A stretch of DNA of 60,867 nt from Campylobacterales bacterium (GTDB lineage: Bacteria > Campylobacterota > Campylobacteria > Campylobacterales > Campylobacteraceae): positions 1 through 60,867 of the forward strand of contig JACUTV010000005.1 in assembly GCA_014859645.1 (NCBI GenBank). Direction: 5' to 3'. The position numbers and the translations under genes are program-made. The notes beneath the pieces are model-generated. The model had not been told where the DNA came from, ran no database searches, and worked only from the letters and a program-made list of their open reading frames with translations. This document shows, one piece after another, positions 10,701-18,479 of the stretch (position 1 is its first letter; every line of letters starts with the position of its first letter).

Positions 10701-12444
10701 GGTCACTATCAATGGCCAAAGCCACCTTATCACGCACACCATCCAATTTGAGCACGAGGAAACACCCAACGGCGGCGTTGACCCACAAGCGGATGCGGAC
10801 ATTGTGACCATTAAAAATGCGACGTTCGAGACAGAGATTAACGGCCAAACTTACACCTTTAGCATTCTTGGTTTTGTGGACGGAAGCGGCAATCTTGTCA
10901 CCACTGTGCACACCCTTGAAAACCAAGCCAATACCTATGAGTTGGTTGCCAAAATCTCATCCACCGACGCTTTGCCCACTGTTTCTGATACCGTTGGACA
11001 CGTCGAGGGAGATTGGGGAGCAGACGGCCCAGCCGATGCACAAAGCATCACATGGGCAAGCGGTGAAAACACCATCGAAAGTGGCGTTGTCCAAGGCACC
11101 TACGGCACATTAGCCGTGGATGCGCAGGGTAACTACACCTACACACTCGACCGAGAGGTGAAAGATGGTCTGGATGCAAACGAGACGATTACCGAGGAAT
11201 TCACCTACTACCTCACCGACTCCGATGGCGACCGTGTGGCTTCCACGCTCACCGTTACCATCAACGGCCAAGCCACACTAGACGCGGTTGACAACCTTGC
11301 CACAACGACTATTAATGAGGTTTTTGTTGCGCCAGAAGCAACTACTGAAGAGGTAATCAATGAGTTTAGACTCCAAGGAACGGGCAACAGTACTCGTACG
11401 CTCACCAAAACAGAGCAATTTAGCATCGAAGAAAATGCAACGGGTGAACTTAGCTTTAGTGTAGACGTCACCGCTCCTGGTAGCACAAGTGCGACCTACC
11501 ACTGGACGCTCTTTGAGATTGCCAATGGCACAAAGACTACTATTGATGGTAGTGGTACGCTCAATAGCGATGGAACCATTACGGTTTCTGGTTTGGATGC
11601 AGGGAATTACGAAATCTCTATCACTATAGGCACCAGTGGTAGATATTATGATGGATTCTGGCCTTTTGGAAGCTACAAGTATCCAAGCGTCGAAGTCAGC
11701 GATGTTGACCTCACTGCACAACCTGCTTCTTATACCGAGATTCAAACCGCAGAAGCTAGTGGCAATGTCCTCAGTGATGATGTCCTTGGTTCTGTTGGCA
11801 CAACACTTTCTATCTTCACTGAAGGTGATTTTGAAGCCGCAAGCGCCTCTGGCACCACAGTTGCAGGCGAATTCGGCACACTGACCATTTTTGCAAACGG
11901 CGACTACACCTATACGCCTGAGGCTTCACTTGACAACGTTGGGCAAGTTGAGTCCTTTACCTACCAGCTCACCCATCCAAGTGGTGCGACCGATGAGGCA
12001 ACACTTGATATCCGCCTTGATAGCACAACCCTTAATGTGGTCTGGGGAAGTGAAGGAGCGCTTGTGGGAACTGCGGGTGATGATATCTTGGTGCCGACCC
12101 TAGAATCTACGCTTATTGACGGAGGCGATGGCATCGATACCTTGGTGCTTTCTGAGGACATTGACCTTAGCAATGTACGTAACATTGAAATCCTCAAACT
12201 TGACACCGATACGCCTATCAGCCTTAGCGTTGAAGATGTCTTTAACCTCACAGACGACAACAACGTCTTGATTGTTTCAGGCGAAGGCGACGTCCAAATC
12301 ACTGTTGATGCCCTAGAAAACAACGATGTTTGGACGAAAAACGATGCGACAAGCACACCAGAACAAAGTGTGTACGAGGCGGTTTATAATGGTAGCGATA
12401 TTACGCTCATTATCAACCAAACTGTCGATACGGACATTGTGTAA
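4759..12444 (+). CDS. Giant LapA/BapA-like repeat adhesin secreted by type I secretion
   Basis: 2561 residues, surface adhesin. Residues 1-about 130 are a LapA-type retention module (MATVVGFVTQVAGVVRAVSA start) followed by a di-Ala cleavage-type motif (EEAAAG, 97-102). Then come VCBS-type repeats ending in GTNDAPV/GTNDRPV. An inserted alpha/beta domain at about 277-495 looks like a class-I-amidotransferase/ThuA-like fold (low certainty). A PA14-like domain lies at about 1350-1530 (VYIQAGTYNFKVYADDGYEI). Cadherin-like tandem repeats (about 1535-1720) and further Ig-like repeats follow. The C-terminus carries one RTX-like stretch (GTAGDDILVP, DGGDGIDTLVL, from about 2436) and an acidic type I secretion tail. 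The start has AAAGGATTTACC before ATG. Upstream secretion genes and downstream LapG/LapD fit a c-di-GMP-controlled adhesion system. Confidence 0.93.
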   Translation: MATVVGFVTQVAGVVRAVSADGTVRILVMGDPVHANETLETVGQNSSVNVLFEDGRQIAMRGEESSLLDDSVYSGQGYAESEVQAIQEALAQGQTLEEAAAGQEGPASDGGTGDVFVADRTGDLGDIGSYILGTDLAGGEVDEATEDGIVNVAPTVFDTSLSQNEVLDGQNVISGQLLVTDTNPNDTHTFFAVEGSLNVTTPDGVAIEGLTLVLNPDGSYTISGDFNALAAGENAVVTFEFFAVDNFDAASQVATFTLTITGTNDQPVVSDVNANGEGGGTGLVGYYDMNNGEGASAQTDSIETAGLTGLKLFTLSAEELSGIDTLYVQNPSNDNYGSEYLTQLDAITTAVSQGMTLIIHDRYVTNGAQILPGGESIIFHRLAGNLYDIDIADEGLKTGLGGAIDDTSLDGGGYSNHGYVELSSLPEGAVVLMTNGNPNQVVTFSYQYGSGTVIYSTIPLDYYLGNDYGTINTNMQIYAANLLEDMVRSGTAIYESADPQSGVEDVTTTFNGELPAVQDDDANDTHTYEVVGESLHVNNELVTNLTVVVNADGTYTIQGNFNALAAGETATVTFQYVANDGRGFDGTDGVNESSISEPATVTLTITGTNDRPVVADVSDTQDEALDGTNTFSGTLPEAQDADANDTHTYALVEESVDVSNELITDYEVVVNEDGTYSVVGDFNALAVGESATITFQYTATDSSSTQANGESNTSAPATVTLTVVGTNDAPIITDDSITTGTAVEAGNLDDGTVVPATPATGTMMATDVDNGAVLTWSGSTTGTYGSFEINEDTGVWTYVVDETPGSAADKLKEGQSVTETFTVTVTDEHGATDTRDVTITVLGTNDAPVAVADTNSVTEAGNGNFWGDIEPGNPFAIGGLLGNDYDVDGHANPILALDVVKVTSDLTGNSDTTTNFFGNLTLGGAYGSLVVNKATGAYMYTLSNGNGEVNALNEGETLTETFTYTIRDANGAIATSTLTITINGTNDAPVISGQTSGEASEAGVVTDGQGETTPVAAVQAMGTLVATDVDNESVEWSIQGDATGTYGSFAINQAGEWTYTVNPDVGSAADQLAQGEVRYETFTVVANDNQPGNPKTDTQTVTIKIVGTNDAPIITDDSDTTGTAVEAGIATDEGVTTPVAAVHATGTLVATDVDTGATLTWSGDDAGDYGSFMIDATTGKWTYTVDGTPGSLADQLAQGETKTETFTATVTDEHGATDTQTVTITITGTNDAPVAEVQDDLTAVEDGALITGQLVANDIDSDDDATTLTYTLVGDAPAGFVLNNDGSYSFDPSDEAYQSLGVTETADVTFTWIATDSHGASSAPQEVTITVTGTNDAPVATDDGKPTFSFGMLTGNYYAVDSDDNGLSGNTYVNNNSYLVDNLTEFKHIVATTDPAATFEATKVWYGYGSSNGVATGNSLQQFLGDDGASLEYTNGQTNTEEGGIHISGSVYIQAGTYNFKVYADDGYEILINGESVAKYDNNQSPTTRVHGEFTIDADGWYDIEMYWWDQGGEYVFKPEISADGGLTYTALSNEGTYVTPEDTAFTFQPEMLLANDFDIDGDTLTIISVSNAVNGTVELNEDGTITFTPAENFNGVATFDYTISDGNGGEDSATVTLHVSPVNDAPVALDDTLETSKDIPLTILAADLLANDSDVDGDTLSIISVGDAVNGTAVLNEDGTITFTPTGGFSGDATFTYTVSDGNGGTDTATVTITVDPGNSEPTITVTTGNPDNVNDTVSESGLATGSSPSGAAIVATGVFSIADADGLDDITSITLAGAEFSVSASDGFASLVGESVATQYGTVTVTTYNGNGNFSYTYELTDPASNDAPPAATHTSTQDSFTVVVSDGEASAEVTVTIDITDDTPQSFSTEATLSVAATEVLVGNFAAGWVNVQTTASNNKYTGTDLDSDSYHDKIEWGTPSAGGQASGYVFMDNEDLRANGGVEIDTEFTLGTFTHNNFTLTYNSPSLESADLEVKFMVTINGQSHLITHTIQFEHEETPNGGVDPQADADIVTIKNATFETEINGQTYTFSILGFVDGSGNLVTTVHTLENQANTYELVAKISSTDALPTVSDTVGHVEGDWGADGPADAQSITWASGENTIESGVVQGTYGTLAVDAQGNYTYTLDREVKDGLDANETITEEFTYYLTDSDGDRVASTLTVTINGQATLDAVDNLATTTINEVFVAPEATTEEVINEFRLQGTGNSTRTLTKTEQFSIEENATGELSFSVDVTAPGSTSATYHWTLFEIANGTKTTIDGSGTLNSDGTITVSGLDAGNYEISITIGTSGRYYDGFWPFGSYKYPSVEVSDVDLTAQPASYTEIQTAEASGNVLSDDVLGSVGTTLSIFTEGDFEAASASGTTVAGEFGTLTIFANGDYTYTPEASLDNVGQVESFTYQLTHPSGATDEATLDIRLDSTTLNVVWGSEGALVGTAGDDILVPTLESTLIDGGDGIDTLVLSEDIDLSNVRNIEILKLDTDTPISLSVEDVFNLTDDNNVLIVSGEGDVQITVDALENNDVWTKNDATSTPEQSVYEAVYNGSDITLIINQTVDTDIV
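5053..5064 (+). other. Predicted LapG cleavage motif codons in adhesin
   Basis: These codons encode A-A-A-G (residues 99-102) right after the retention module, inside TLEEAAAGQEG. LapG-type proteases cut LapA between two alanines in a TAAG motif at about residue 108, so the position and sequence match. The exact scissile bond is inferred. Confidence 0.6.
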
Positions 12445-12464
12445 ATACGCTATGATTAGCGTAT
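12445..12464 (+). promoter_or_regulatory. Hairpin covering the lapG start codon
   Basis: ATACGCT (12445-12451) and AGCGTAT (12458-12464) form a perfect 7-bp stem with a 6-nt loop. It begins directly after the adhesin stop codon and includes the first two bases of the lapG ATG (12463). No Shine-Dalgarno sequence precedes that ATG. The structure would limit translation of lapG relative to the adhesin. Confidence 0.5.
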
Positions 12465-13110
12465 GAAAAAACGCTTTGTCCTTGGCATACTGGCGGCAGC
12501 AACCGCTGTCGCCCTTTTTAGTACATCCCAGTTTATCATCGAAGGCCAGCTACTCGAAAAGATTGAAAAAGAGTATGGCTTTTTTGCCAAAAACCGCGTA
12601 TTAGCACTGGTTGGCATGATGAATAAAGCCCAAGAACTTGATGAGCGTGGCAAGCTCGAAGCGGTGAATGATTTTTTTAACAAAACTCCCTACGGACTCG
12701 ACAAAGACGTGTGGGGCGTGAGTGACTATTGGGCAACACGGTTAGAGTTTATCGGAAAAGACAAGGGCGATTGTGAAGACTTCGTCATCGCCAAGTATTT
12801 TACCCTCGTTGAGCTTGGCGTTGACCCTAGCAAACTGTTTATGGGGTACGTCAAATACGTCCCTCTCAACATCGCTCACATGATACTACTCTACTACGAA
12901 ACCCCCCGTTCAGAGCCTTTAGTATTGGACAATTACAACCGTAAAATCTTTCCTGCCTCAGCGCGTAAAGACTTGATTCCTGTTTACAGCTTTAGTGGTA
13001 GTGCTTTACTAGACGCCAAAAATGTACAATTAGGCAAAATGCTCCCTGCAAGCACGCGACAAAAACGTGCCTGGGACGAACTCAAAATCATCAAAAAGGA
13101 CCGGCCATGA
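12463..13110 (+). CDS. lapG: LapG-type periplasmic cysteine protease
   Basis: A 215-residue transglutaminase-like cysteine proteinase (LapG/BTLCP family). The Cys-His-Asp triad is visible as KGDCEDF (Cys about 106), NIAHMIL (His about 143) and LVLDNYN (Asp about 160). A hydrophobic N-terminus (about 5-25) would export or anchor it in the periplasm. LapG cleaves the retention module of LapA-like adhesins and releases cells when LapD does not sequester it. The gene lies 18 bp after the adhesin stop, has no obvious ribosome site, and starts inside a hairpin. Its 3' end overlaps lapD by 4 bp. Function is well supported by the neighbouring substrate and receptor. Confidence 0.9.
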   Translation: MKKRFVLGILAAATAVALFSTSQFIIEGQLLEKIEKEYGFFAKNRVLALVGMMNKAQELDERGKLEAVNDFFNKTPYGLDKDVWGVSDYWATRLEFIGKDKGDCEDFVIAKYFTLVELGVDPSKLFMGYVKYVPLNIAHMILLYYETPRSEPLVLDNYNRKIFPASARKDLIPVYSFSGSALLDAKNVQLGKMLPASTRQKRAWDELKIIKKDRP

Positions 13111-15071
13111 GTCTCTTTAAACAGATGGCTATCACGTTTACACTTTTTTTAGCCCTCGTACTCACTTCGGTGATGGTGCTAAATTTCAACACCGCGACCG
13201 AATTTACCCAACACCAACTCTACACCGAGGCTAAAAACACGGCCCACTCCCTAGGCCTCTCCTTGGCCAAAGCCGCAAGTCCTGATGATTTGGTACTCAT
13301 GGAAACGATGATTAATGCCATTTTTGATAGCGGATATTACGAGCGCATCGCCCTTGTGGGCATCGATGATGCGCCCATTTATGTACGTAAAACCAAAGTG
13401 CTCTTAAGCGACGTGCCCCAGTGGTTCATCAATACCATCGAACTTGAAAGCGTGAGTGCCCACAGTGAAATCATGATGGGGTGGCATCAGTTTGGCATCT
13501 TAGAAGTCAAGGGTCACACGGGCAATGCCTACCGTCAGCTTTACCACACGTTTTTAGAATTGTGTAAAACCTTTGCTCTTTTTGGTGTCTTGGTGTTTGG
13601 GGTGCTTTACGCCCTGCTCTCCCTCTCGTTGCAATCCCTCAAACGCATCGCCGAACAAGCCAAAGCCATCATCGACAATGCCTTTATCATCGAAAAAGAA
13701 CTTCCATTCACAACCGAATTTCGCTCCACTACCAAAGCCATGAACGCCATGGTCGAAAAGGTCAAAGACATCTTTGACCGCGAAAACGAAACCCTAAAAC
13801 GCTACCACGAACTGCTCTACATCGATGCGCAAACCAAACTCTACAACCGACGCTACGTCAACACAACCTTGCCAGATTATTTTCAAACCGACACAGGACT
13901 TTCCCGTGGCGCGTATGCGATGGTGAGCATCGACGAGGCAGAGCGCTTTAAAAAAGATGCGGGTTATGAACGCTACAACGCGCTTATTAGAACCATTACA
14001 GAAAGCCTTAAAGAGAAATTTGGCACGGAAGAAAACGTTATCATCGCACGCCTAAATGAGAGTGATTTTTTTGTCTTGGTTCCCTTGATGGAACTTGGAA
14101 ACATTGCCAAGCGTATGGAAAGTGTTATGAAAGCCATCCATGCCGCCATGGAAACACAAACCGGTCAAGAAAAATACCCCTACCTTGCAGGATGCAGCGT
14201 GGGGATTTATCAAGAAAATGAAACACTAAAATCCCTCTTTTCTCGGGCTGATTATGGGTTGATGCACTCCAAGAGCGATGAAAACTTCACCGTGTACATT
14301 TGTGACAAAGAAGAAGAGATGCTTATATTTGGGCGGGAAGAGTGGAAAGACGAATTGCGCAAAAGCATGGAAGAGTCCCGTATTCAACTCGCACGCCAAA
14401 GTGTTGTCAAAAAAGAAAGCGCGGGAGAACATCTGCTCCACGAAGAGGTCTTTTTGCGCTGGCTTGACAACGAAGGCACCCTCCACGCAGCAGGACGTTT
14501 TATCCCTATCGCGATGCGCTTAGGACTTGTGGAAGTACTCGACCGCTATATGATTGAAAAAGTGCTAAACCATCTCAAAGAACATCCTGGCGCTCCTGAT
14601 CTTGCGCTAAACCTAAGCGGAGATTTTGTCAAAAACCATGAAAACGTGCGCTGGTTTAAAAATTTACTTGATGACACACCCCTTAGCGTGAGAGAGAAAA
14701 TCTGGGCAGAAGTCCACAACACAGTCGCGTTGCACGCCCTTGCAGACACCCTCTTGCTTGCGCAAATGCTCAAAAATGCTAAATGCCATTTTGGCCTCGA
14801 CCACTTCACCCTTCCTCCTCAAGGGGCAGGATACCTTCAGGAACTACGTCCTGAATACGTGAAAGCTAGCAGTCCTTATTTGCACGATGTGTTTTACGAC
14901 ACCTTCACCGGCCAAGGACGGGAAAACTTCACCAACCTTATCCGAAGCCTTGGCATCACACTCATCGCCACCAATACTGAAACCCAAAACGAAGTGCGCA
15001 CCTTATTCCCCATGGGTGTTTCCCACTTTCAAGGCAGACACATTGCTTCTGTTTCGCCGCTTGTTTCGTAG
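13107..15071 (+). CDS. lapD: LapD-like c-di-GMP receptor (degenerate GGDEF-EAL)
   Basis: 654 residues, close to the usual LapD length. It has a membrane segment at about 8-28, a periplasmic LapD/MoxY-type domain (about 30-150), a second membrane segment at about 152-172, a HAMP-like region, a degenerate GGDEF domain (LNESDFF where GGDEF is expected) and a degenerate EAL domain (HEEVFLRW, no EAL triad). Loss of both catalytic motifs fits a c-di-GMP binding receptor rather than an enzyme. By analogy, c-di-GMP binding in the cytoplasm makes the periplasmic domain trap LapG and protects the adhesin. The gene overlaps both flanking LapG homologues. Confidence 0.9.
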   Translation: MSLFKQMAITFTLFLALVLTSVMVLNFNTATEFTQHQLYTEAKNTAHSLGLSLAKAASPDDLVLMETMINAIFDSGYYERIALVGIDDAPIYVRKTKVLLSDVPQWFINTIELESVSAHSEIMMGWHQFGILEVKGHTGNAYRQLYHTFLELCKTFALFGVLVFGVLYALLSLSLQSLKRIAEQAKAIIDNAFIIEKELPFTTEFRSTTKAMNAMVEKVKDIFDRENETLKRYHELLYIDAQTKLYNRRYVNTTLPDYFQTDTGLSRGAYAMVSIDEAERFKKDAGYERYNALIRTITESLKEKFGTEENVIIARLNESDFFVLVPLMELGNIAKRMESVMKAIHAAMETQTGQEKYPYLAGCSVGIYQENETLKSLFSRADYGLMHSKSDENFTVYICDKEEEMLIFGREEWKDELRKSMEESRIQLARQSVVKKESAGEHLLHEEVFLRWLDNEGTLHAAGRFIPIAMRLGLVEVLDRYMIEKVLNHLKEHPGAPDLALNLSGDFVKNHENVRWFKNLLDDTPLSVREKIWAEVHNTVALHALADTLLLAQMLKNAKCHFGLDHFTLPPQGAGYLQELRPEYVKASSPYLHDVFYDTFTGQGRENFTNLIRSLGITLIATNTETQNEVRTLFPMGVSHFQGRHIASVSPLVS

Positions 15072-15693
15072 TATTTTTCTTCTTGGGGCGCTTCTTGCGT
15101 TTGCGTGGGCGCGCCCTTTTGTGCTTTCTCCAGATTTTCTTGCCGCACAAAAGGCACCCTTGGCTCATTCTATTTTAAGAGACTACGAGCGGTTTATGAA
15201 CGAAATTGCACCCGAAATTTCCTTACATGTAAGGCTTGAAACGGTTAATCGTTACCTCAACGCTATCGTTCCCATGCACGATGCGCACCAGTATGCTTCG
15301 GAAGATTATTGGGCTACAAGAGGGGAGTTTTTGGCGCGCGGCGGCGGAGATTGTGAAGATTATGCCATCAGCAAATACTACACCCTCAAAGACTTGGGGA
15401 TTTCGCCCGCGTCCATGGGGCTGTGTGTCGTACATGATCGCTACAGCGGAGCTTGGCACATGGTGCTAGCTGTTCAGACACCAGACTCACCTACTCTTGT
15501 GCTTGACAACCTTAGCTTTAAAATCCTGCCTTTTTTTCGTCGCACTGATTTGCGCTTGGAAGTGTGCATAAACGAGGAACGTGTCTTTACTATCGACGCG
15601 CAAAACCGTTGGATTAGTGTAAACAATCCACCGACCTTTCCCTCTTTCACACAGATGCTAAAACGCGCCACCACCGAAAAAATGTGGCAATAA
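15043..15693 (+). CDS. Second LapG-type cysteine protease
   Basis: A 216-residue LapG paralogue with its own signal sequence (LFRSIFLLGALLAFAWARP) and the intact triad GGDCEDY, SGAWHMVLA and LVLDNLS. No ATG fits. A TTG start at 15043 with AAGG about 10 nt upstream is chosen, which overlaps the lapD 3' end by 29 bp. A TTG at 15061 is an alternative. The shared YWATR(G/L)EF block before the Cys shows common origin with the first LapG, but the two are clearly diverged. It may cut a different adhesin, differ in LapD affinity, or back up the first. Which applies cannot be told from sequence. Confidence 0.82.
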   Translation: MLLFRRLFRSIFLLGALLAFAWARPFVLSPDFLAAQKAPLAHSILRDYERFMNEIAPEISLHVRLETVNRYLNAIVPMHDAHQYASEDYWATRGEFLARGGGDCEDYAISKYYTLKDLGISPASMGLCVVHDRYSGAWHMVLAVQTPDSPTLVLDNLSFKILPFFRRTDLRLEVCINEERVFTIDAQNRWISVNNPPTFPSFTQMLKRATTEKMWQ

Positions 15694-15729
15694 CGCACCT
15701 TTTTTTACGTTCATTTTACATTCAAACAC

Positions 15730-15765
15730 TATAATGCGAAACTTTTATTCTTTAAAGGATTTACC
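15730..15765 (+). promoter_or_regulatory. Promoter -10 and ribosome site of chemoreceptor gene
   Basis: TATAAT at 15730-15735 in an AT-rich stretch, without a good -35 box, followed by AAAGGATTTACC before the ATG at 15766. The same ribosome-site string precedes the adhesin gene. Confidence 0.5.
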
Positions 15766-17373
15766 ATGTTGCGGACTATTCGGGCGAAACTCTACATGTT
15801 ATTAGCCATCCTTGTGATTGGCTTTTCTTTTCTTGGTTATGAGATTGTTAAAAGCTCAACTTTTTCCAAAACCGCACTCACCCGCATGTTGCTCTTGGGC
15901 AACATCGAATACAATGCCGTAAGCGCCATGGCCGAGCTTCGGGGCTACCAAATGTTTCTCTCGTCTCAACGCTTAGAGGGCTATAATACGTCCTATCAAA
16001 ATCTGCAAAAAACCCTTGATAGCCTCCTTGCCATCACCCGCTCAGCCGAAAACCAAGGGCGCTTACGCAACCTTAAAGACCTGGCGCAAGGGTGGTATAA
16101 AGCCAATGAACCGCGCCTTGCCATTTTACAAGCCCACGGAACATTAGCACAACAAGAAGCGTTTATGCACACCCACCCCACCGAGCACCAAACCCTCACA
16201 CGCCTCACACAAGAATCTGCTACGACCTTCGATGAATTTAGTAAAATCGCCCACGCCCTAGTAGAACGCATGCGTGATAACAACATCGCTACCATCGAAA
16301 AAAATGAGCTTTTTATAGAAATCGTTTTAAGCATCATCGGACTTGTGTTCGCGGGAGTATTTTTTATCATCGCGCGCTCCATCCAAGCCTCGGTAAGCAA
16401 GGCAAAAGAAGCCTGTGAGAAAATCCAACGCACCAACAATCTCGCCACAGTGATTGACACAGGCACCCGTGATGAAATCGCTGATGCGATGGATGCCGTC
16501 AACGCACTTTTGCGAGACCTTTCCAAGGCTATCGACGGCGCAAAACACACAGCTATCGAAAATGCTTCGGTGGCCCAAGAGCTCTCTAGCACCTCCCTAA
16601 GCATCGGCAGACGCACCGAAGAGAGCGCTACCCAAATGGACCAAACTACCCAAGCCACCCAAGCCGTCGCGACGCTTTTAAAAACCAGTGAAGAGAGTTC
16701 TTCCCGTTCAGGTGAGCTTATCCAAGCTTCTGCACTAGAGGTTGATGATGCAGCCAAAGAAGTCTTGGAAGTTTCAGGCCAGTTGCAAAATGTCGTTGTG
16801 CAACAAAACGAACTTTCCGTAGAGCTTGAACAGCTTAGCCTCCAAGCCGAAGAGGTCAAAAGTGTGCTTACAGTCATCGCTGACATCGCCGACCAAACCA
16901 ACTTGTTGGCGCTCAATGCCGCCATCGAAGCCGCACGTGCGGGTGAACACGGACGCGGATTTGCAGTCGTAGCCGATGAAGTGCGAAAATTGGCCGAGCG
17001 CACTCAAAAAAGTTTGGATGAGAGTAACGCGACCGTAGCACTCATCGTCCAATCTGTTGCAACATCTGCCGCAAGTATGCAAAAAAGTGCTAAAAATATC
17101 GAAGCATTGGGTGAAAAAGCTAAAAATACCGAAACCCTCATGCGTAAAAGCGTTGAAGGCATCACACGGGCCAAAGGCATCGCCCTTCAAACAGTCCAAG
17201 ATGCCAAAAATGGCGCAAAAGAAACTGCCCAAACCCTTAAACGCATCCAAACCCTCAACGAACTCACGTCCACCAACGCTAGAAGTGTTGAGGAGATTGC
17301 CGCAGCGGCAGAACATCTCTCTAAACTTTCTGAAAATCTTAGCCATTCATTGGCCGTTTTTAAAACGTCCTAA
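15766..17373 (+). CDS. Methyl-accepting chemotaxis protein
   Basis: A 535-residue transmembrane chemoreceptor. Membrane segments lie at about 8-28 and 187-207, enclosing a four-helix-bundle periplasmic sensor (about 30-185) of the MCP 4HB type. A HAMP-like linker follows, then a long signalling coiled coil whose hairpin tip is highly conserved ([38 protein letters not shown]). It would signal to CheA/CheW. The ligand cannot be predicted. It has its own promoter and is followed by a terminator, so it is monocistronic. Placement beside the adhesin locus may link motility and attachment, but this is only context. Confidence 0.95.
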   Translation: MLRTIRAKLYMLLAILVIGFSFLGYEIVKSSTFSKTALTRMLLLGNIEYNAVSAMAELRGYQMFLSSQRLEGYNTSYQNLQKTLDSLLAITRSAENQGRLRNLKDLAQGWYKANEPRLAILQAHGTLAQQEAFMHTHPTEHQTLTRLTQESATTFDEFSKIAHALVERMRDNNIATIEKNELFIEIVLSIIGLVFAGVFFIIARSIQASVSKAKEACEKIQRTNNLATVIDTGTRDEIADAMDAVNALLRDLSKAIDGAKHTAIENASVAQELSSTSLSIGRRTEESATQMDQTTQATQAVATLLKTSEESSSRSGELIQASALEVDDAAKEVLEVSGQLQNVVVQQNELSVELEQLSLQAEEVKSVLTVIADIADQTNLLALNAAIEAARAGEHGRGFAVVADEVRKLAERTQKSLDESNATVALIVQSVATSAASMQKSAKNIEALGEKAKNTETLMRKSVEGITRAKGIALQTVQDAKNGAKETAQTLKRIQTLNELTSTNARSVEEIAAAAEHLSKLSENLSHSLAVFKTS

Positions 17374-17379
17374 CAACAC

Positions 17380-17400
17380 TGCGGGGATACTTTCCCCGCA
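17380..17400 (+). terminator. Terminator hairpin after chemoreceptor gene
   Basis: TGCGGGGA (17380-17387) pairs with TCCCCGCA (17393-17400) around a 5-nt loop, 7 bp after the stop codon. The following CATCTTCTCTT is only moderately T-rich. Confidence 0.7.
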
Positions 17401-17482
17401 CATCTTCTCTTAAAACGCCAGTATCCTTTAAGTCCCAAACGGGTAAAATACAAACAATAACTTTTCTTAAAGGAGAACAATT

Positions 17483-18079
17483 ATGTCATTTACACTGCCC
17501 GATTTGCCCTATGATTCCAATGCTCTTGAACCCCACATTAGTGCCAATACCCTAGGCTTCCATCACGGAAAACACCACCAAGCCTATGTTACCAACCTTA
17601 ACAACCTCATTGAAGGTACCGAGCTTACTAGCCAAACCCTCGAAGAGATTATCGTTGCTGTTGCGGGAGATGCCAGCAAAGCAGGTATCTTTAACAATGC
17701 CGCGCAAGTATGGAACCACACCTTTTACTGGCACTCCATGAAAGCTGATGGCGGTGGCGAACCCACAGAGGGCATTGCTGCTAAAATCACTGAAGACTTT
17801 GGAAGCTATGAAGCGTTTTTGAAAGAGTTTAAAACTGCAGGAGCCACGCAGTTTGGAAGCGGATGGGCCTGGTTGGTGCTTGAAGGTGACAAGCTAAAAA
17901 TCACCAAAACCTCCAATGCCGACACGCCCATAGCCCATGGCTTAAAAGCCATCCTCACGGTAGACGTGTGGGAACATGCTTACTACCTTGACTACCAAAA
18001 CCGACGACCTGATTATTTGGAGACCTTCTTCAAACATCTTGTCAATTGGGACTTCGCCAACGCTAATCTCAACGCGTAA
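17483..18079 (+). CDS. sodB: Iron superoxide dismutase
   Basis: A 198-residue Fe/Mn superoxide dismutase converting superoxide to oxygen and hydrogen peroxide. Metal ligands are visible in HHGKHHQAYV, WNHTFYWHSM and DVWEHAYYLDY. The FNNAAQVWNHTFYW context and AGATQFGSGWAWL favour the iron form. It has no signal peptide and is therefore cytoplasmic. A strong AAAGGAG ribosome site lies 8 nt before the ATG, and a TAAAAT -10-like box is near 17444. It is flanked by terminators on both sides and so is a single-gene unit. Confidence 0.95.
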   Translation: MSFTLPDLPYDSNALEPHISANTLGFHHGKHHQAYVTNLNNLIEGTELTSQTLEEIIVAVAGDASKAGIFNNAAQVWNHTFYWHSMKADGGGEPTEGIAAKITEDFGSYEAFLKEFKTAGATQFGSGWAWLVLEGDKLKITKTSNADTPIAHGLKAILTVDVWEHAYYLDYQNRRPDYLETFFKHLVNWDFANANLNA

Positions 18080-18083
18080 CGCT

Positions 18084-18104
18084 AAGCGGGCGCAAAGCCC
18101 GCTT
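18084..18104. terminator. Terminator after sodB, possibly bidirectional
   Basis: AAGCGGGC (18084-18091) pairs with GCCCGCTT (18097-18104). A TTACATGTAA copy overlaps its 3' side and is followed by AAAATTTT. It lies between convergent sodB and the phnA-like gene. Confidence 0.75.
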
Positions 18105-18117
18105 ACATGTAAAAATT

Positions 18118-18327
18118 TTACGCTTTTTTCAAAAACTCTGTTTTTAGCACCACAGTACTTTTACCAATGCGGCACTCTACTTCGTTTGCGCTGTCTGTGA
18201 GGCGAATGCCTTTGATGACTTCGCCACGCTTGAGGGTTTTTGGCATCCCTTTAACTTTGAGGTCTTTGACGGTCATGACCGCGTCACCATCTGCTAGAAT
18301 ATTTCCGTTACTATCGCGTGCTTCCAT
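18118..18327 (-). CDS. Small PhnA-domain protein (YjdM-like)
   Basis: A 69-residue protein matching the C-terminal PhnA domain (DSNGNILADGDAVMTVKDLK, KRGEVIKGIRL, TEFLKKA). It lacks the N-terminal zinc ribbon of longer PhnA/YjdM proteins; short versions are common. Despite the name, PhnA/YjdM has no established role in phosphonate breakdown, so the function is unknown. GGAAAACC lies before the ATG. It is convergent with sodB. Confidence 0.8.
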   Translation of the reverse strand: MEARDSNGNILADGDAVMTVKDLKVKGMPKTLKRGEVIKGIRLTDSANEVECRIGKSTVVLKTEFLKKA

Positions 18328-18479
18328 GGGTTTTCCTTGTGTAAATTTTGGCGCATTATAGCTACAACGCGCTGATAAAGAGTTTTGCCTACCTCCTCCA
18401 AAAAGAACGTTTTCATACTTCTTCCTTTAAGCCTGTCGTGCTACAATCCCCACAAATGCCTTACTTTTTTGAGGATGCC

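Noticed and set aside
15996-17003. 335-codon open frame opposite to the chemoreceptor gene
   Set aside because: It is a Ser/Ala-rich shadow of a strongly conserved MCP coiled coil, with no ribosome site or known motif.
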